Shown piece after piece: positions 1 through 8,027 of a DNA stretch of 64,000 bases. The position numbers and the translations under genes are program-made. The notes under the pieces were generated by a model. It ran no database searches. It was not told the origin of the DNA and saw only the letters and a list, made by a program, of their open reading frames with translations. Source of the DNA: JADLHS01 sp964594985 (GTDB lineage: Bacteria; Verrucomicrobiota; Verrucomicrobiia; Limisphaerales; JADLHS01); contig CAZQNQ010000005.1 of NCBI GenBank assembly GCA_964594985.1, positions 219,787-283,786 on the forward strand. Direction: 5' to 3'. The first letter of the stretch is position 1. Each line of letters opens with the position of its first letter.

Positions 1-1093
1 GACAGAATTCCTGGATCGCTTTCGGCATGTCCGGTGGATTCAGAAAACGCGGATCGTTCAGGTTGACGATGGAGCGGAGCGGCTTCGCCTTGGCAGCCAT
101 CGCGGCGAGTTGCGCGTATTCGTATTTCTTGCCCGCTGCGTCGAACGACCGCTTGCATTGCTGTACCAGCCACAGCCCCATGATGTTCTTGAGCAGGCGA
201 TACGTGCCGTCAATGCCGCCTTCGTTCGTCATATTGAGTTCCAACGCGCGTTTGGAGAGCGCTGGCGTCTTCACTTCCACGCCCAACAGTGACCATGTGC
301 CGGAACTCAAGTAAGCCCAGTTCGCTTTGCCGGTCTTGGCTGTCGGCACGCCCGCGACGGCGGACGCCGTGTCGTGCGAGGGGGGGGCGACGACTTTCAC
401 GCCCGCCAGGCCGGTGCGGTCGGCGAGGGATTTGCGAAATTTGCCGAGCGTCGTGCCGGGTGGAACGATTTTCGGCAGGAAATGCGTCGGCAGGCCCAGC
501 TTCTTGAGCAGCGGCAGCGACCAATCGCGTTTGAGCGGATGCACGAACTGCGAGGTCGAGGCGATGGTGAACTCCGCCTTCTTCGCGCCGCACATCGCCC
601 AATGCAGGAAGTCTGGCATGAACAACAGCGTGTCTGCCGCGTCGAGAATGGCAGGTGAATGCTCCTTCCACGCGAGCAATTGATAAAGCGAGTTCAGCTC
701 CATGAACTGCAAGCCCGACTGTGCGAAGATTTCGGCGCGCGGGACGCGTTTGAACGTCCGTTCCAACGCGCCACGCGTGCGGACATCGCGATAGTGATAC
801 GGCTGGCCGAGGATTTCGTCCTGTTTGTTGAGCAACACGAAGTCCACACCCCACGTGTCCGCGCCGACGGAGACGATCTGTTTGCCGAACTTTTTCCCCG
901 CGAGCGTGAGGCCGTTCTGGATCTCCGCCCAGAGCCGCATCGCGTCCCAACGGATGGTTTCGCCAAGCGCGACCGCGCCGTTGGAGAAGCGGTTGATTTC
1001 TTCCAGCTTCAGCTTCTTGCCGTTCCAGATGCCGGCCATGACGCGACCGCTCTCCGCGCCGAGATCCACTGCCAGATAAACTTTTTGTGCCAT
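1..1093 (-). CDS. rhaB: L-rhamnulokinase, 3' end beyond window
   Basis: FGGY-family sugar kinase that phosphorylates L-rhamnulose on O1 in the cytoplasm, the second step of L-rhamnose breakdown. About 364 residues are present; the C-terminus runs off the window start. The N-terminal phosphate-binding motif DLGAESGR lies near residues 9-16, SHDTASAV near 239-246 gives the expected catalytic Asp (D241), and SSGTWSLLG follows. The ATG at 1093 opens directly onto the family start (MAQKVYLAVDLG). L-rhamnose isomerase lies upstream on the same strand with two other genes between, so a rhamnose operon is likely. Compared with the second FGGY kinase at 6336-7811, this copy has all key residues and is probably the working enzyme. 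Confidence 0.93.
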   Translation of the reverse strand, partial: MAQKVYLAVDLGAESGRVMAGIWNGKKLKLEEINRFSNGAVALGETIRWDAMRLWAEIQNGLTLAGKKFGKQIVSVGADTWGVDFVLLNKQDEILGQPYHYRDVRTRGALERTFKRVPRAEIFAQSGLQFMELNSLYQLLAWKEHSPAILDAADTLLFMPDFLHWAMCGAKKAEFTIASTSQFVHPLKRDWSLPLLKKLGLPTHFLPKIVPPGTTLGKFRKSLADRTGLAGVKVVAPPSHDTASAVAGVPTAKTGKANWAYLSSGTWSLLGVEVKTPALSKRALELNMTNEGGIDGTYRLLKNIMGLWLVQQCKRSFDAAGKKYEYAQLAAMAAKAKPLRSIVNLNDPRFLNPPDMPKAIQEFC

Positions 1094-1143
1094 GTTGAAT
1101 TAAGATTAAGAATTCCGAGCCGCTGTGAAAACCGTCCGTTCGT

Positions 1144-1899
1144 TCACCCTTTCGCCGGTGTCAGTTCCGGTGAAAGTTTTTTGAGGCGAAAGTTGCGGTA
1201 TTCAATCTTCATCGGCGGGCCGACGTGAACTTGCACGCCGAGCAAGCCATCAAACTTACGCCGCTCCCTGTCATCATCCACCACGCTCATGACGTGACCG
1301 TTGATCAGATGCGTCATCGTGTTGCCACGGACAATCAGATGAACCTCGTTCCAATCCTCGCTCTTGATGAATGCAGCGAGGGCATCCTTGTCGCCGACCG
1401 AGCCGACGATGCGTGATTCTCCGTCCGAATCCACCCGGCTGATGTCGCCGCGCAATGCCAGAAATGTGCGGCCCTTCTCCTCGTAGTTCTGCCCGGTGTA
1501 TTTGTTCGCACCGTCGATATCTGATTGATAACCGCGCAGCGCAAACGGCGAATTGGTGATCTGCACGCTGCGATAATTGATGCCGCTGTTGCCTTTGGCC
1601 GAGACGCGATACTCGACCTTCAACTCAAAATCCCGCGTCGTGTCACCACGCCAGATGATGAAGGAATTCTGTTTGAGCAACGTCTCGGGCGTGACCTCGC
1701 CGACGAGGCAGCCGTTTTCGACGCGCCAGTATTTTGAATCACCTTCCCAGCCGTTCAACGTTTTGCCGTCGAAGATTAACTCAAAGCCGGCGGTGTCTTT
1801 GGTTGCCGGCGTGGGATAAATTTGCTGGGCTGCCGACTGCAGGCAGTGGAGACCGAAGCCAAGGCAAAGTGTGAAAAGGAGTTTGGAACAGAAGGTCAT
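1144..1899 (-). CDS. Secreted DUF1080 (3-keto-disaccharide hydrolase-like) protein
   Basis: A 251-residue protein with an N-terminal hydrophobic signal (residues about 5-24, ending near SAAQQ), followed by a DUF1080 / 3-keto-disaccharide hydrolase fold. Recognisable blocks are GFELIFDGKTLNGWEG, NSFIIWRG, FELKVEYR, NSGINYRS and a late GLLGVQVHVGPPMKIEYRNFRLK. The family is greatly expanded in Verrucomicrobia and Planctomycetes and has a concanavalin-like beta-sandwich; some members act on 3-keto sugars, but a substrate cannot be read from the sequence. Its ATG overlaps the stop of the upstream gene by four bases (ATGA), indicating translational coupling. Position between rhaA and rhaB suggests a role in releasing or processing rhamnose-containing glycans (inference). 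Confidence 0.85.
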   Translation of the reverse strand: MTFCSKLLFTLCLGFGLHCLQSAAQQIYPTPATKDTAGFELIFDGKTLNGWEGDSKYWRVENGCLVGEVTPETLLKQNSFIIWRGDTTRDFELKVEYRVSAKGNSGINYRSVQITNSPFALRGYQSDIDGANKYTGQNYEEKGRTFLALRGDISRVDSDGESRIVGSVGDKDALAAFIKSEDWNEVHLIVRGNTMTHLINGHVMSVVDDDRERRKFDGLLGVQVHVGPPMKIEYRNFRLKKLSPELTPAKG

Positions 1900-2384
1900 C
1901 GAAGTTTGAATTGTTCTAGTTCTGAAGAGGTCATGAGCTTATCCAGGAAACGATGCTTCCGCTCCCAATACATTACCGCGTGCATCGGGGCCATTGAGGC
2001 GCTTCCGGTTTCAAATTTGAAACAAAGCTTCTTTCCATCGGCAAACTTAAGCGTGGCGATTTCAATCGGAACTTCCGCAAGGTGAGTTGAGGCAGGGCCA
2101 TAGCCCTTGAAATTCTCAAACGCTGACTCGATCAAGTTCTCTGGGTTCGCCTCTTGAATCAAACCGTCAAAACAACAAACCACACGACGAGTTGTAAAGG
2201 CATACCAGTTTCCGGGAGAAATAAACCCGCTCACCAAGACCAATTCTTCCGATTGCGTCGAAAGTTCATCTTGAAATGCAGAATGTAGTTTGCCGATGCA
2301 CGTGTGCTTCCAATCCTCTGACTCCATCGAGCTTCGGCGAATCTTCGCGACAGCAATATCGAAAATTTTTTCGTCTTTTGTCAT
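1896..2384 (-). CDS. Hypothetical protein, PH-like fold possible
   Basis: A 162-residue soluble protein without signal peptide or membrane segment. I do not recognise a family. The central part (LVLVSGFISPGNWYAFTTRRVVCCFDG, given here only as a region near residues 48-75) reads like a beta-rich PH/GRAM-like segment in which a 'turn on, read-out' pattern alternates with charged strands. It lies 16 bases after the rhaA stop and overlaps the DUF1080 gene start by four bases, so it is probably co-transcribed with the rhamnose genes. Codon use is somewhat more AT-rich than its neighbours, which may point to later insertion into the operon. Function unknown. Confidence 0.7.
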   Translation of the reverse strand: MTKDEKIFDIAVAKIRRSSMESEDWKHTCIGKLHSAFQDELSTQSEELVLVSGFISPGNWYAFTTRRVVCCFDGLIQEANPENLIESAFENFKGYGPASTHLAEVPIEIATLKFADGKKLCFKFETGSASMAPMHAVMYWERKHRFLDKLMTSSELEQFKLR

Positions 2385-2400
2385 GCCAAAATTCCGGCCG

Positions 2401-3666
2401 TCATTTCCGTTTGCTCAACACGCTCTTCTCATAACTCTTCACTTCGTCGAGCCAATCGGCGCCGACGGGGACGCCTTGTTTGAGGCAGTAGTAATCCCAG
2501 ACGGCGCCGAACGGCAGCGTCTTGGCTTCCTCCATCAAGGCGAGACGCGAAGTGTAATCGCCGTCGCGTTCGAGCTTCTTGTAGGTCGTGTACGGCTCAA
2601 GCATCGCGATGCAGAGCGCGCGGATCATGTTGCGCGTGCCGATGGTCCACGCGGCGATGCGATTGATGCTCGCGTCGAAGAAATCGAGGCCAATATGCGT
2701 ACGGCTGAGATAATTGCCCCGCACAAGTTCCTGCGCGATGGCGTTCAATTCATCGGTGAGCGTGACGACGTGGTCGCTATCCCAGCGGACGCCGCGACTG
2801 ACGTGTAGCAGAATTTCCGGCACGAAGCACAGCACGGAGGAAACTTTGTCCGCCATGTTTTCCGTCGGGTGATAATGACCGGCGTCGAGGCAGACGAGTG
2901 TTTGGTTCTTCACGGCGTAACCGAGATAAAACTCGTGCATGCCCACGGTGTAACTTTCCGCGCCGATGCCAAAGAGCTTGCCTTCCACGGCGTCGAGATT
3001 GTGCTTCGGGTTGAGCTTCTTCTTGAAGATGGCGTCGAGGGATTGTTCGAGACGTTCGCGCGGGCCGCGACGATCGGCGGGCGTGTCTTTCATGCCGTCG
3101 GGAATCCAGACGTTGGTGACCGTGGGCGAACCCAGGGCTTTGCCCATCGCCGCGCCGATCTCGCGGCTGGCCTGGCAATGCTCGATCCAGAACTGGCGGA
3201 TGCCTTTGTCGTGATGCGAGAGTGTGAAGCCGCTCGCCGACTTGGGATGCGAGAAGCACGTCGGGTTGAAATCGAGTCCGATGCGCTGCGACTTGGCCCA
3301 ATCAGTCCAGTTTTTGAAATGCTTCGGCTGGATTTCGTTGCGATCCACTTTCTTGCCGCCGAACTCGCCGTAGAAAGCGTGGAGGTTCAGGCGATGTTTG
3401 CCGGGAATCAGCGAGAGCGCCTGGTTGAGGTCGGCGCGAAGTTCATCGGGCGTGCGGGCTTTGCCGGGATAATTTCCCGTGGACACGATGCCGCCGGTGA
3501 GCGCGCCGCCGAAATTCTCGAATCCGCCGACGTCATCGCCCTGCCAGCAGTGGAGCGAGACGGGGACTTTGGCGAGTTGCTTGAGGACGGCGTCGGTGTT
3601 GACCCCGAGGGCGGCGTAGCGGTCGCGGGCAAGCTGGTAGGCGGCGGAAATTTGTTTGGTGTTCAC
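2401..3666 (-). CDS. rhaA: L-rhamnose isomerase
   Basis: Cytoplasmic, metal-dependent isomerase converting L-rhamnose to L-rhamnulose. At 421 residues it has the normal family length. Diagnostic stretches are SLHCWQGDDVGGFE near residue 37, the sugar-binding NLHAFYGEFGGKKVDR, FNPTCFSHPKSASGFTLSH, and the metal-site region ESYTVGMHEFYLGYAV followed by CLDAGHYHPTENMADK. The ATG at 3666 gives the typical start. It is the first gene of the minus-strand rhamnose cluster and is transcribed away from infA, so the promoter should lie in 3667-3790. No obvious regulator gene is adjacent within the window. Confidence 0.96.
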   Translation of the reverse strand: MNTKQISAAYQLARDRYAALGVNTDAVLKQLAKVPVSLHCWQGDDVGGFENFGGALTGGIVSTGNYPGKARTPDELRADLNQALSLIPGKHRLNLHAFYGEFGGKKVDRNEIQPKHFKNWTDWAKSQRIGLDFNPTCFSHPKSASGFTLSHHDKGIRQFWIEHCQASREIGAAMGKALGSPTVTNVWIPDGMKDTPADRRGPRERLEQSLDAIFKKKLNPKHNLDAVEGKLFGIGAESYTVGMHEFYLGYAVKNQTLVCLDAGHYHPTENMADKVSSVLCFVPEILLHVSRGVRWDSDHVVTLTDELNAIAQELVRGNYLSRTHIGLDFFDASINRIAAWTIGTRNMIRALCIAMLEPYTTYKKLERDGDYTSRLALMEEAKTLPFGAVWDYYCLKQGVPVGADWLDEVKSYEKSVLSKRK

Positions 3667-3821
3667 AGGCGGGAGCGTAGCGGTTGGACGCGCCTTTGTT
3701 CTAGTCCGAAATCACCGCCAAAATTGGTGAGGCTGTCGTGGCAGGGGCGTGGCGGGAAAGGCATTGATTTGGTTTTGACCGTTTGGCTAGGATGATTTGC
3801 ATACCAAGATTCAATTTTTCT

Positions 3822-4040
3822 GTGGCTAAAGAAGAACCCATTGAATTAACCGGGACGGTGACCCAGGTATTGCCGGGCACGATGTTCAAAGTCGCGTTGT
3901 CCAACGGGCACGAAGTCCTCGCCCACATCTCCGGCAAGATGCGCAAGAACTGGATCCGCATCAACGTGGGCGACAAGGTCAAAGTCGAGATGTCCCCCTA
4001 CGATCTCGGCAAGGCGCGGATCACCTATCGCGAATACTGA
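3822..4040 (+). CDS. infA: Translation initiation factor IF-1
   Basis: Small OB-fold protein that binds the ribosomal A site during initiation. Starting at the GTG (3822) gives 72 residues beginning MAKEEPIELTGTV, the standard IF-1 length and N-terminus. The core SNGHEVLAHISGKMRKNWIRI and end MSPYDLGKARITYREY match the family closely. An upstream ATG at 3792 is in frame and would add ten residues (MICIPRFNFS), which is atypical for IF-1, so I prefer the GTG. Neither start has a clear Shine-Dalgarno sequence. The gene stands alone here, divergent from rhaA and away from the ribosomal protein operons with which infA is often associated. Confidence 0.93.
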   Translation: MAKEEPIELTGTVTQVLPGTMFKVALSNGHEVLAHISGKMRKNWIRINVGDKVKVEMSPYDLGKARITYREY

Positions 4041-4054
4041 GCAGCGGTTTGAAT

Positions 4055-4079
4055 CGTAGCCGACGACGTGAGGAGGCGG
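4055..4079. repeat. Relic of dispersed GTGAGGAGG repeat
   Basis: The short sequence GTAGCCGACGACGTGAGGAG just after infA resembles the right arms of the hairpin repeats at 29951 and 30822 (both contain CTCCTCACGTCGGCTGCTAC in the opposite orientation). It is probably a single degenerate arm of the same dispersed family. The rest of the infA-methyltransferase gap shows nothing else. Confidence 0.5.
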
Positions 4080-4178
4080 ACATTTGGAAAAACCCTCGCC
4101 CGAACCCGCCTCCTCGCATCGGCGGCGACAAGGTTGTCCAAGCTTGTTTCCCTGCGTTGAATCGGCGACAACCTGTGC

Positions 4179-5159
4179 ATGTCGTCTGTCGTCAACGTCG
4201 CCATCCACGAAAGCCAGTCGCCGGAAAATGTCCGGCGCGATCTGTTGGAATCATTGCGCACGCGGCGGGTGAATCACAAGTTTCACTACGACTCGGTCAA
4301 GCAGACCAACAAATGGCTGGCGTTGCATCAGGCGTATTCGCCGTCGCGAAATGATGATGATTGTGCGGCGACGTATGATCGGGCGTTTACTGGGGTGTCA
4401 CAGCAGATCAAGGCCAAGCAAGTTCACTTGATCGGTCTCGGCTGCGGCGGCGGGCAGAAGGATACGCGGTTGCTCAAGTTGCTGAAGGCGGGTGGCAGGG
4501 CGGTGAGCTATACGCCGTCAGATGTGAGTGTGGCGATGACCTTGGTCGCAAATCGAACGGCTCGTTCAGTGGTCGCGGCGGAAAAATGTTTTCCACGCGT
4601 CTGTGATCTGGCGACTGCGCCTGACTTGGTCAAAGTTCTAGCTGCACAGCACAAGGCCAGCACCGCCCGCCTAGTCACGTTCTTCGGTATGATTCCCAAC
4701 TTCGAGCCGCAGGACATTTTGCCGAGGCTGGCGAAGCTGGTCCGCCGTCAGGACGCGTTGCTGTTCAGTGCGAACCTTGCGCCCGGAACGGATTACGCCG
4801 CGGGCGTGGCGAAAATCTTACCGCAGTATGACAACAAACTGACGCGCGAATGGCTGCTGACATTTTTGCTAGATCTTGGCGTGGAACGGAGCGACGGCGA
4901 ATTGCGCTTCAGCACGGAGACCGGAGCCAAGCCGCTGCGCCGGGTGCTGGCGCGATTTCAGTTCAAGCGTGCTTGCCACATCACGGTGGAGGGCGAGACA
5001 TTTGAATTTCGCCGCGGTGAAAGCATCCGGTTGTTTTTCTCCTATCGCTATACGCCGGAGCTGGTGCGCGCCGCACTGGCAAAGCACCGATTGCGTGTAT
5101 GCGACGAATGGATCACACGATCCGGCGAGGAAGGGGTCTTTCTCTGCCGCCGGAGTTGA
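4179..5159 (+). CDS. Histidine-specific SAM methyltransferase, EgtD-like
   Basis: A 326-residue protein of the histidine N-alpha-methyltransferase (EgtD) family. It has the SAM-binding glycine-rich motif LIGLGCGGGQKD near residues 89-100, a Rossmann-type core (TFFGMIPNFEP, LFSANLAPGTDY), and the family's C-terminal arm FRRGESIRLFFSYRYTPELV near residues 278-297. EgtD makes hercynine, the ergothioneine precursor, but no egtB or egtE homologue is present here, so the substrate is uncertain. It faces the DHPS-like gene across a strong hairpin. The ATG at 4179 fits; the N-terminal helix (SPENVRRDLLESLRTRR) is typical of the family. Confidence 0.82.
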   Translation: MSSVVNVAIHESQSPENVRRDLLESLRTRRVNHKFHYDSVKQTNKWLALHQAYSPSRNDDDCAATYDRAFTGVSQQIKAKQVHLIGLGCGGGQKDTRLLKLLKAGGRAVSYTPSDVSVAMTLVANRTARSVVAAEKCFPRVCDLATAPDLVKVLAAQHKASTARLVTFFGMIPNFEPQDILPRLAKLVRRQDALLFSANLAPGTDYAAGVAKILPQYDNKLTREWLLTFLLDLGVERSDGELRFSTETGAKPLRRVLARFQFKRACHITVEGETFEFRRGESIRLFFSYRYTPELVRAALAKHRLRVCDEWITRSGEEGVFLCRRS

Positions 5160-5220
5160 ATCAGAATAATGGGATCAGAATAATTTTTCTGTTCATCATT
5201 CTGATCCCATTATTCTGATT
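5159..5220. terminator. 23-bp inverted repeat between convergent genes
   Basis: Arms 5159-5181 and 5198-5220 are perfectly complementary over 23 bases, separated by a 16-base spacer containing a T-run. It starts at the stop of the methyltransferase gene and faces the end of the DHPS-like gene. It probably forms a bidirectional transcription terminator. The arm includes a repeated GATCAGAATAAT unit, suggesting a dispersed repeat rather than a purely local terminator. Confidence 0.8.
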
Positions 5221-5239
5221 ATTCTGCCCGAGCCTGAGT

Positions 5240-6163
5240 TCAATAGACCTTCAGCGTCTCCAGCACGGCTTTGATGCGCGGGACTTCGTGAGTGCGGAAC
5301 AGGTCGGTCTTTCCCAACGATGCCAGCACGGCGAAGAATGGTTCGGCGCAGCGGACTTCGTCGCCGAAAAACTCAAAGGCGTGAGGCAGCGCGTGGCAGA
5401 TCGGAAAGCCCAGCGTGCGGAGGCGGAACGTGTTCAGGAAAACCTTCATTTGATGCCGCACGCGCACCGCGCTGTCTTGCAGGTTGCGATAGTAGAAGCC
5501 CAACCCCGGATCAATGAAGATACGTTCGACGCCGTTGCGTTGGGCGATCTCGATTTGGCGCGCGAAGTAATCGTGCATCATTGGAATCGGATCGGCGCTG
5601 AGATCGAAATCACTGACTTCACGCACGTTCTTGCCCTGCACGTAACAGATGATCACGGCGGCATCGTGATCGGCAACCATGCGAAACAATTCCTCGCTGC
5701 AATCCGTGCCGGTGAGGTTAAGAAGGTTGGCCCCGGCTTCGAGACAGGCGCGCGTGACGGCCGGCTGATAGGTTTCGACGGAGACGAGAATGTTCGCCGC
5801 GCGCAGGGCTTTGATCACCGGCAGCAGCTTGGAGTTTTGTCCGGCGGCGTCCACCCGGGTGGCGTGCGCCAGCGTGGATTCCGCGCCGAGGTCCACAATG
5901 TCCGCGCCCTGCGCCGCGAGGATGTGGCTGCGCTGAATTGCGCTTTCTGCGGTGAGACAAACACTCTCGCGATACCACGAATCGGCGGAGAGATTCACCA
6001 CGCCCATGATGGCGGGCCGGGAATTGAAGGCGAATGATTTGCCGCCAATGGAAAATTCTTTTATGCGGGCGGCAGCCGCCGCGCGGTTTTTCTCCAGCAA
6101 TTCGGCAAGATATTCAAGTGTGAGCACGCGCAGAAATCGTAAATCGTAAATCCCCAATCGCAA
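5240..6163 (-). CDS. Divergent dihydropteroate synthase-like (pterin-binding) protein
   Basis: A 307-residue TIM-barrel protein clearly related to dihydropteroate synthase (FolP), which joins p-aminobenzoate to pterin pyrophosphate in folate synthesis. Family blocks are present but altered: MGVVNLSADSW (near 53-63) for MGILNVTPDSF, DLGAEST (91-97) lacking the usual RPG, VSVET with Glu130 where DHPS has Asp, an ICYVQG stretch in place of MHMQG, and FIDPGLGFYY in place of DPGIGFGK. The final RTH motif remains. It may be the genome's DHPS or a paralogue. The first 12 codons lie in a short ATTTACGATT-type repeat; a GTG at 6127 is an alternative start. Confidence 0.72.
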   Translation of the reverse strand: MRLGIYDLRFLRVLTLEYLAELLEKNRAAAAARIKEFSIGGKSFAFNSRPAIMGVVNLSADSWYRESVCLTAESAIQRSHILAAQGADIVDLGAESTLAHATRVDAAGQNSKLLPVIKALRAANILVSVETYQPAVTRACLEAGANLLNLTGTDCSEELFRMVADHDAAVIICYVQGKNVREVSDFDLSADPIPMMHDYFARQIEIAQRNGVERIFIDPGLGFYYRNLQDSAVRVRHQMKVFLNTFRLRTLGFPICHALPHAFEFFGDEVRCAEPFFAVLASLGKTDLFRTHEVPRIKAVLETLKVY

Positions 6164-6169
6164 AGGAAC

Positions 6170-6246
6170 TGGTGCGTCTGGCGGGAATCGAACCCACGAC
6201 CCTCTGCTTAGAAGGCAGATGCTCTATCCAACTGAGCTACAGACGC
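6170..6246 (-). tRNA. tRNA-Arg (anticodon TCT)
   Basis: Read on the minus strand, the sequence starts GCGTCTGTAGCTCAGTTGGA and has a D arm, an anticodon stem TCTGC/GCAGA closing the loop CTTCTAA (anticodon TCT, reading AGA), a T arm with GGTTCGATTCC, and a 7-bp acceptor stem GCGTCTG/CAGACGC. Discriminator A and a genome-encoded CCA (6170-6172) follow. All four stems pair. Confidence 0.97.
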
Positions 6247-6335
6247 GACCTGCCGCCACAGTAGCGAGCTGGGCGCATCCGTGCAAGGGGGTTAAACCTG
6301 TCCCCGGCACGCGCCGCTGGCAAGGGTCGAGCGCG

Positions 6336-7811
6336 TCAGGCGGAAACGGGCACGTTGCTCGTGATGTCCCGCAAGCGATCCGCCGCCACGTGCCACGGCG
6401 AGTTATGCGGGACGATGGCCTGGACCTTGTAGGAATTGCGGAGGATTTCGTGCGCGGCATCGAGCGAGTTGATGTGGCCGAGCGTCAGGGCCTGCACCAC
6501 GACATTGCCGATGCTGGCTGCGTCCGGCGAGGTGATGAGGGCCGGGACTTGCAGCGCGTTGACGATGAAATGATTCAACAGGTTGTTTTCGCCGGCGCCG
6601 AACAGATACAGACGCGCGAATTTGCTGCCGGTGAGCATTTCGGTTTCGTGGAACGTCTTCCGGTAGTGCAACGCCAGGCTTTCGAGCACGCAGCGGATGA
6701 TCTGGCCCGGTTTGCGGGGAATCTCCTGCCCGGTCTCGCGGCAATAAGCCTGGATCTTCAGCGGCATGTCGCCCGGTTTGGCAAAGCGCGGATCGGTGAC
6801 GTCAATGAACGCCTCGAACGCCGGCGATGTGGTGGCCAGATGCATCAACACGTCGTCACACAGCTCGCGGTCGCGTTCGATCCAATAGCGGCGGCATTCG
6901 TCGAGGATGGAAAGTCCTGCGGTGCGGCGATACAGATTCGTGCTGCCCCCGAGGCAGGTTTCATTGCAATAACCCAAGGCTTGGGCGAGGGGATTGATGA
7001 TGGGATCGGCGACTTGTGTGCCAAGTAAAGTTTCCGAGCCGATGCGCAGGTAGGCCCAATCATTCCCGTAGTTTTGGGGCAGACCGGCGAGCGCCGCGGC
7101 CAGTTCGTTGGAGCAGGTGGCGATGATCTGCGTCCCTTCAAGTTTGGTTTGCTTGGCGAGTTCGGGTTTCAACATTCCCAGCCGCGTTCCACCTGACACG
7201 ATGGCAGGCAGGATGTCTTGCGGCAAACGGAGATCAGCAGCGAGGCGGCGCGACCAGGCTTTGGTGACCGGGGTGTATAATTGGGTGGTGCTGGCCAGGG
7301 ACGCCTCGGCGCAGGCCACGCCCCCGAGCAGATGGTTGAAGGCGTCGGCGAACGGCAGCAACGTGCGCGTCTGCTTGAGGCGGCGTGATGATTCGGTGGC
7401 GATCTGGAACAAGGTGCTGCCGTTGCGGGGCGGGCAGCCGGTTTCCGCATAGATCGTCTCGGGCGAAATCTTTTCCAGCACCTCCGCGCGGCCTTTTTCC
7501 GAGCGCGCGTCAGCGAAGTGATGCACGGGTGAAAGCAGCGCTTCATCCCGGTCGAACAACACATAATCGCCGCCCCAGGAATTGCAACTGATGCCCGCGA
7601 TGTTGATGTCCTGCCTGCCGATCTCCATCAAGCCCTTGAGCGTCTGACTGAACAGCTCCGGAATATTCCATTGCCGGATTTTCTTGTCGTGCAGGACCGG
7701 GGTTTCGAACTTCCGCAGTTCTCCCAGCTTGAGGGTATTGTGTTCCAGCGCCCCCAGCATGATGCGACTGGTGCGCGGTCCAAACTCACAAGCGATATAC
7801 AACTTCTCCAT
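6336..7811 (-). CDS. Divergent FGGY carbohydrate kinase (rhamnulokinase-like)
   Basis: A 491-residue FGGY-family protein whose length, NSWGGDYVLFD block, TGCPPRNGSTLFQ and LYLFGAGENNLLNHF correspond to rhamnulokinase. Key positions differ from true kinases: the N-terminal D-x-G-x-x-S-G-R phosphate loop reads CEFGPRTSR (Glu9 for Asp); the catalytic HDT triplet is N-E-L (Asp replaced by Glu236); and the SGTWSL block is GSETLL. The fold seems intact, so this is an altered-specificity kinase or a non-catalytic paralogue. It lies next to tRNA-Arg, 2.7 kb from the rhamnose operon. The ATG at 7811 (MEKLYIACEFG) is preferred over one two codons upstream. Confidence 0.82.
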   Translation of the reverse strand: MEKLYIACEFGPRTSRIMLGALEHNTLKLGELRKFETPVLHDKKIRQWNIPELFSQTLKGLMEIGRQDINIAGISCNSWGGDYVLFDRDEALLSPVHHFADARSEKGRAEVLEKISPETIYAETGCPPRNGSTLFQIATESSRRLKQTRTLLPFADAFNHLLGGVACAEASLASTTQLYTPVTKAWSRRLAADLRLPQDILPAIVSGGTRLGMLKPELAKQTKLEGTQIIATCSNELAAALAGLPQNYGNDWAYLRIGSETLLGTQVADPIINPLAQALGYCNETCLGGSTNLYRRTAGLSILDECRRYWIERDRELCDDVLMHLATTSPAFEAFIDVTDPRFAKPGDMPLKIQAYCRETGQEIPRKPGQIIRCVLESLALHYRKTFHETEMLTGSKFARLYLFGAGENNLLNHFIVNALQVPALITSPDAASIGNVVVQALTLGHINSLDAAHEILRNSYKVQAIVPHNSPWHVAADRLRDITSNVPVSA

Positions 7812-8027
7812 AAGCATCCTGTGCAATGCAGAAGTTGTGCCTTTTCCGATGCCGCCCGGGCCAAAATTTTTCCGGCAGAATCCTGCGGAGTTGCCGATGT
7901 TTCTCAACGCCCCGCTCTCCGGGGCTGCCCCCGGGGTGTCCTGAAATTGAGCAAGCCCGGTGCTAATTCCCTGACGCGCGCGGGACAACGCTTGAGTCAC
8001 CCGGTTCTGCCCTCTAAAGTCCTGCCA

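Noticed and set aside
3783..3821. Longer infA starting at TTG 3783 or ATG 3792
   Set aside because: IF-1 proteins begin at MAKEE; the extra residues have no counterpart in the family.
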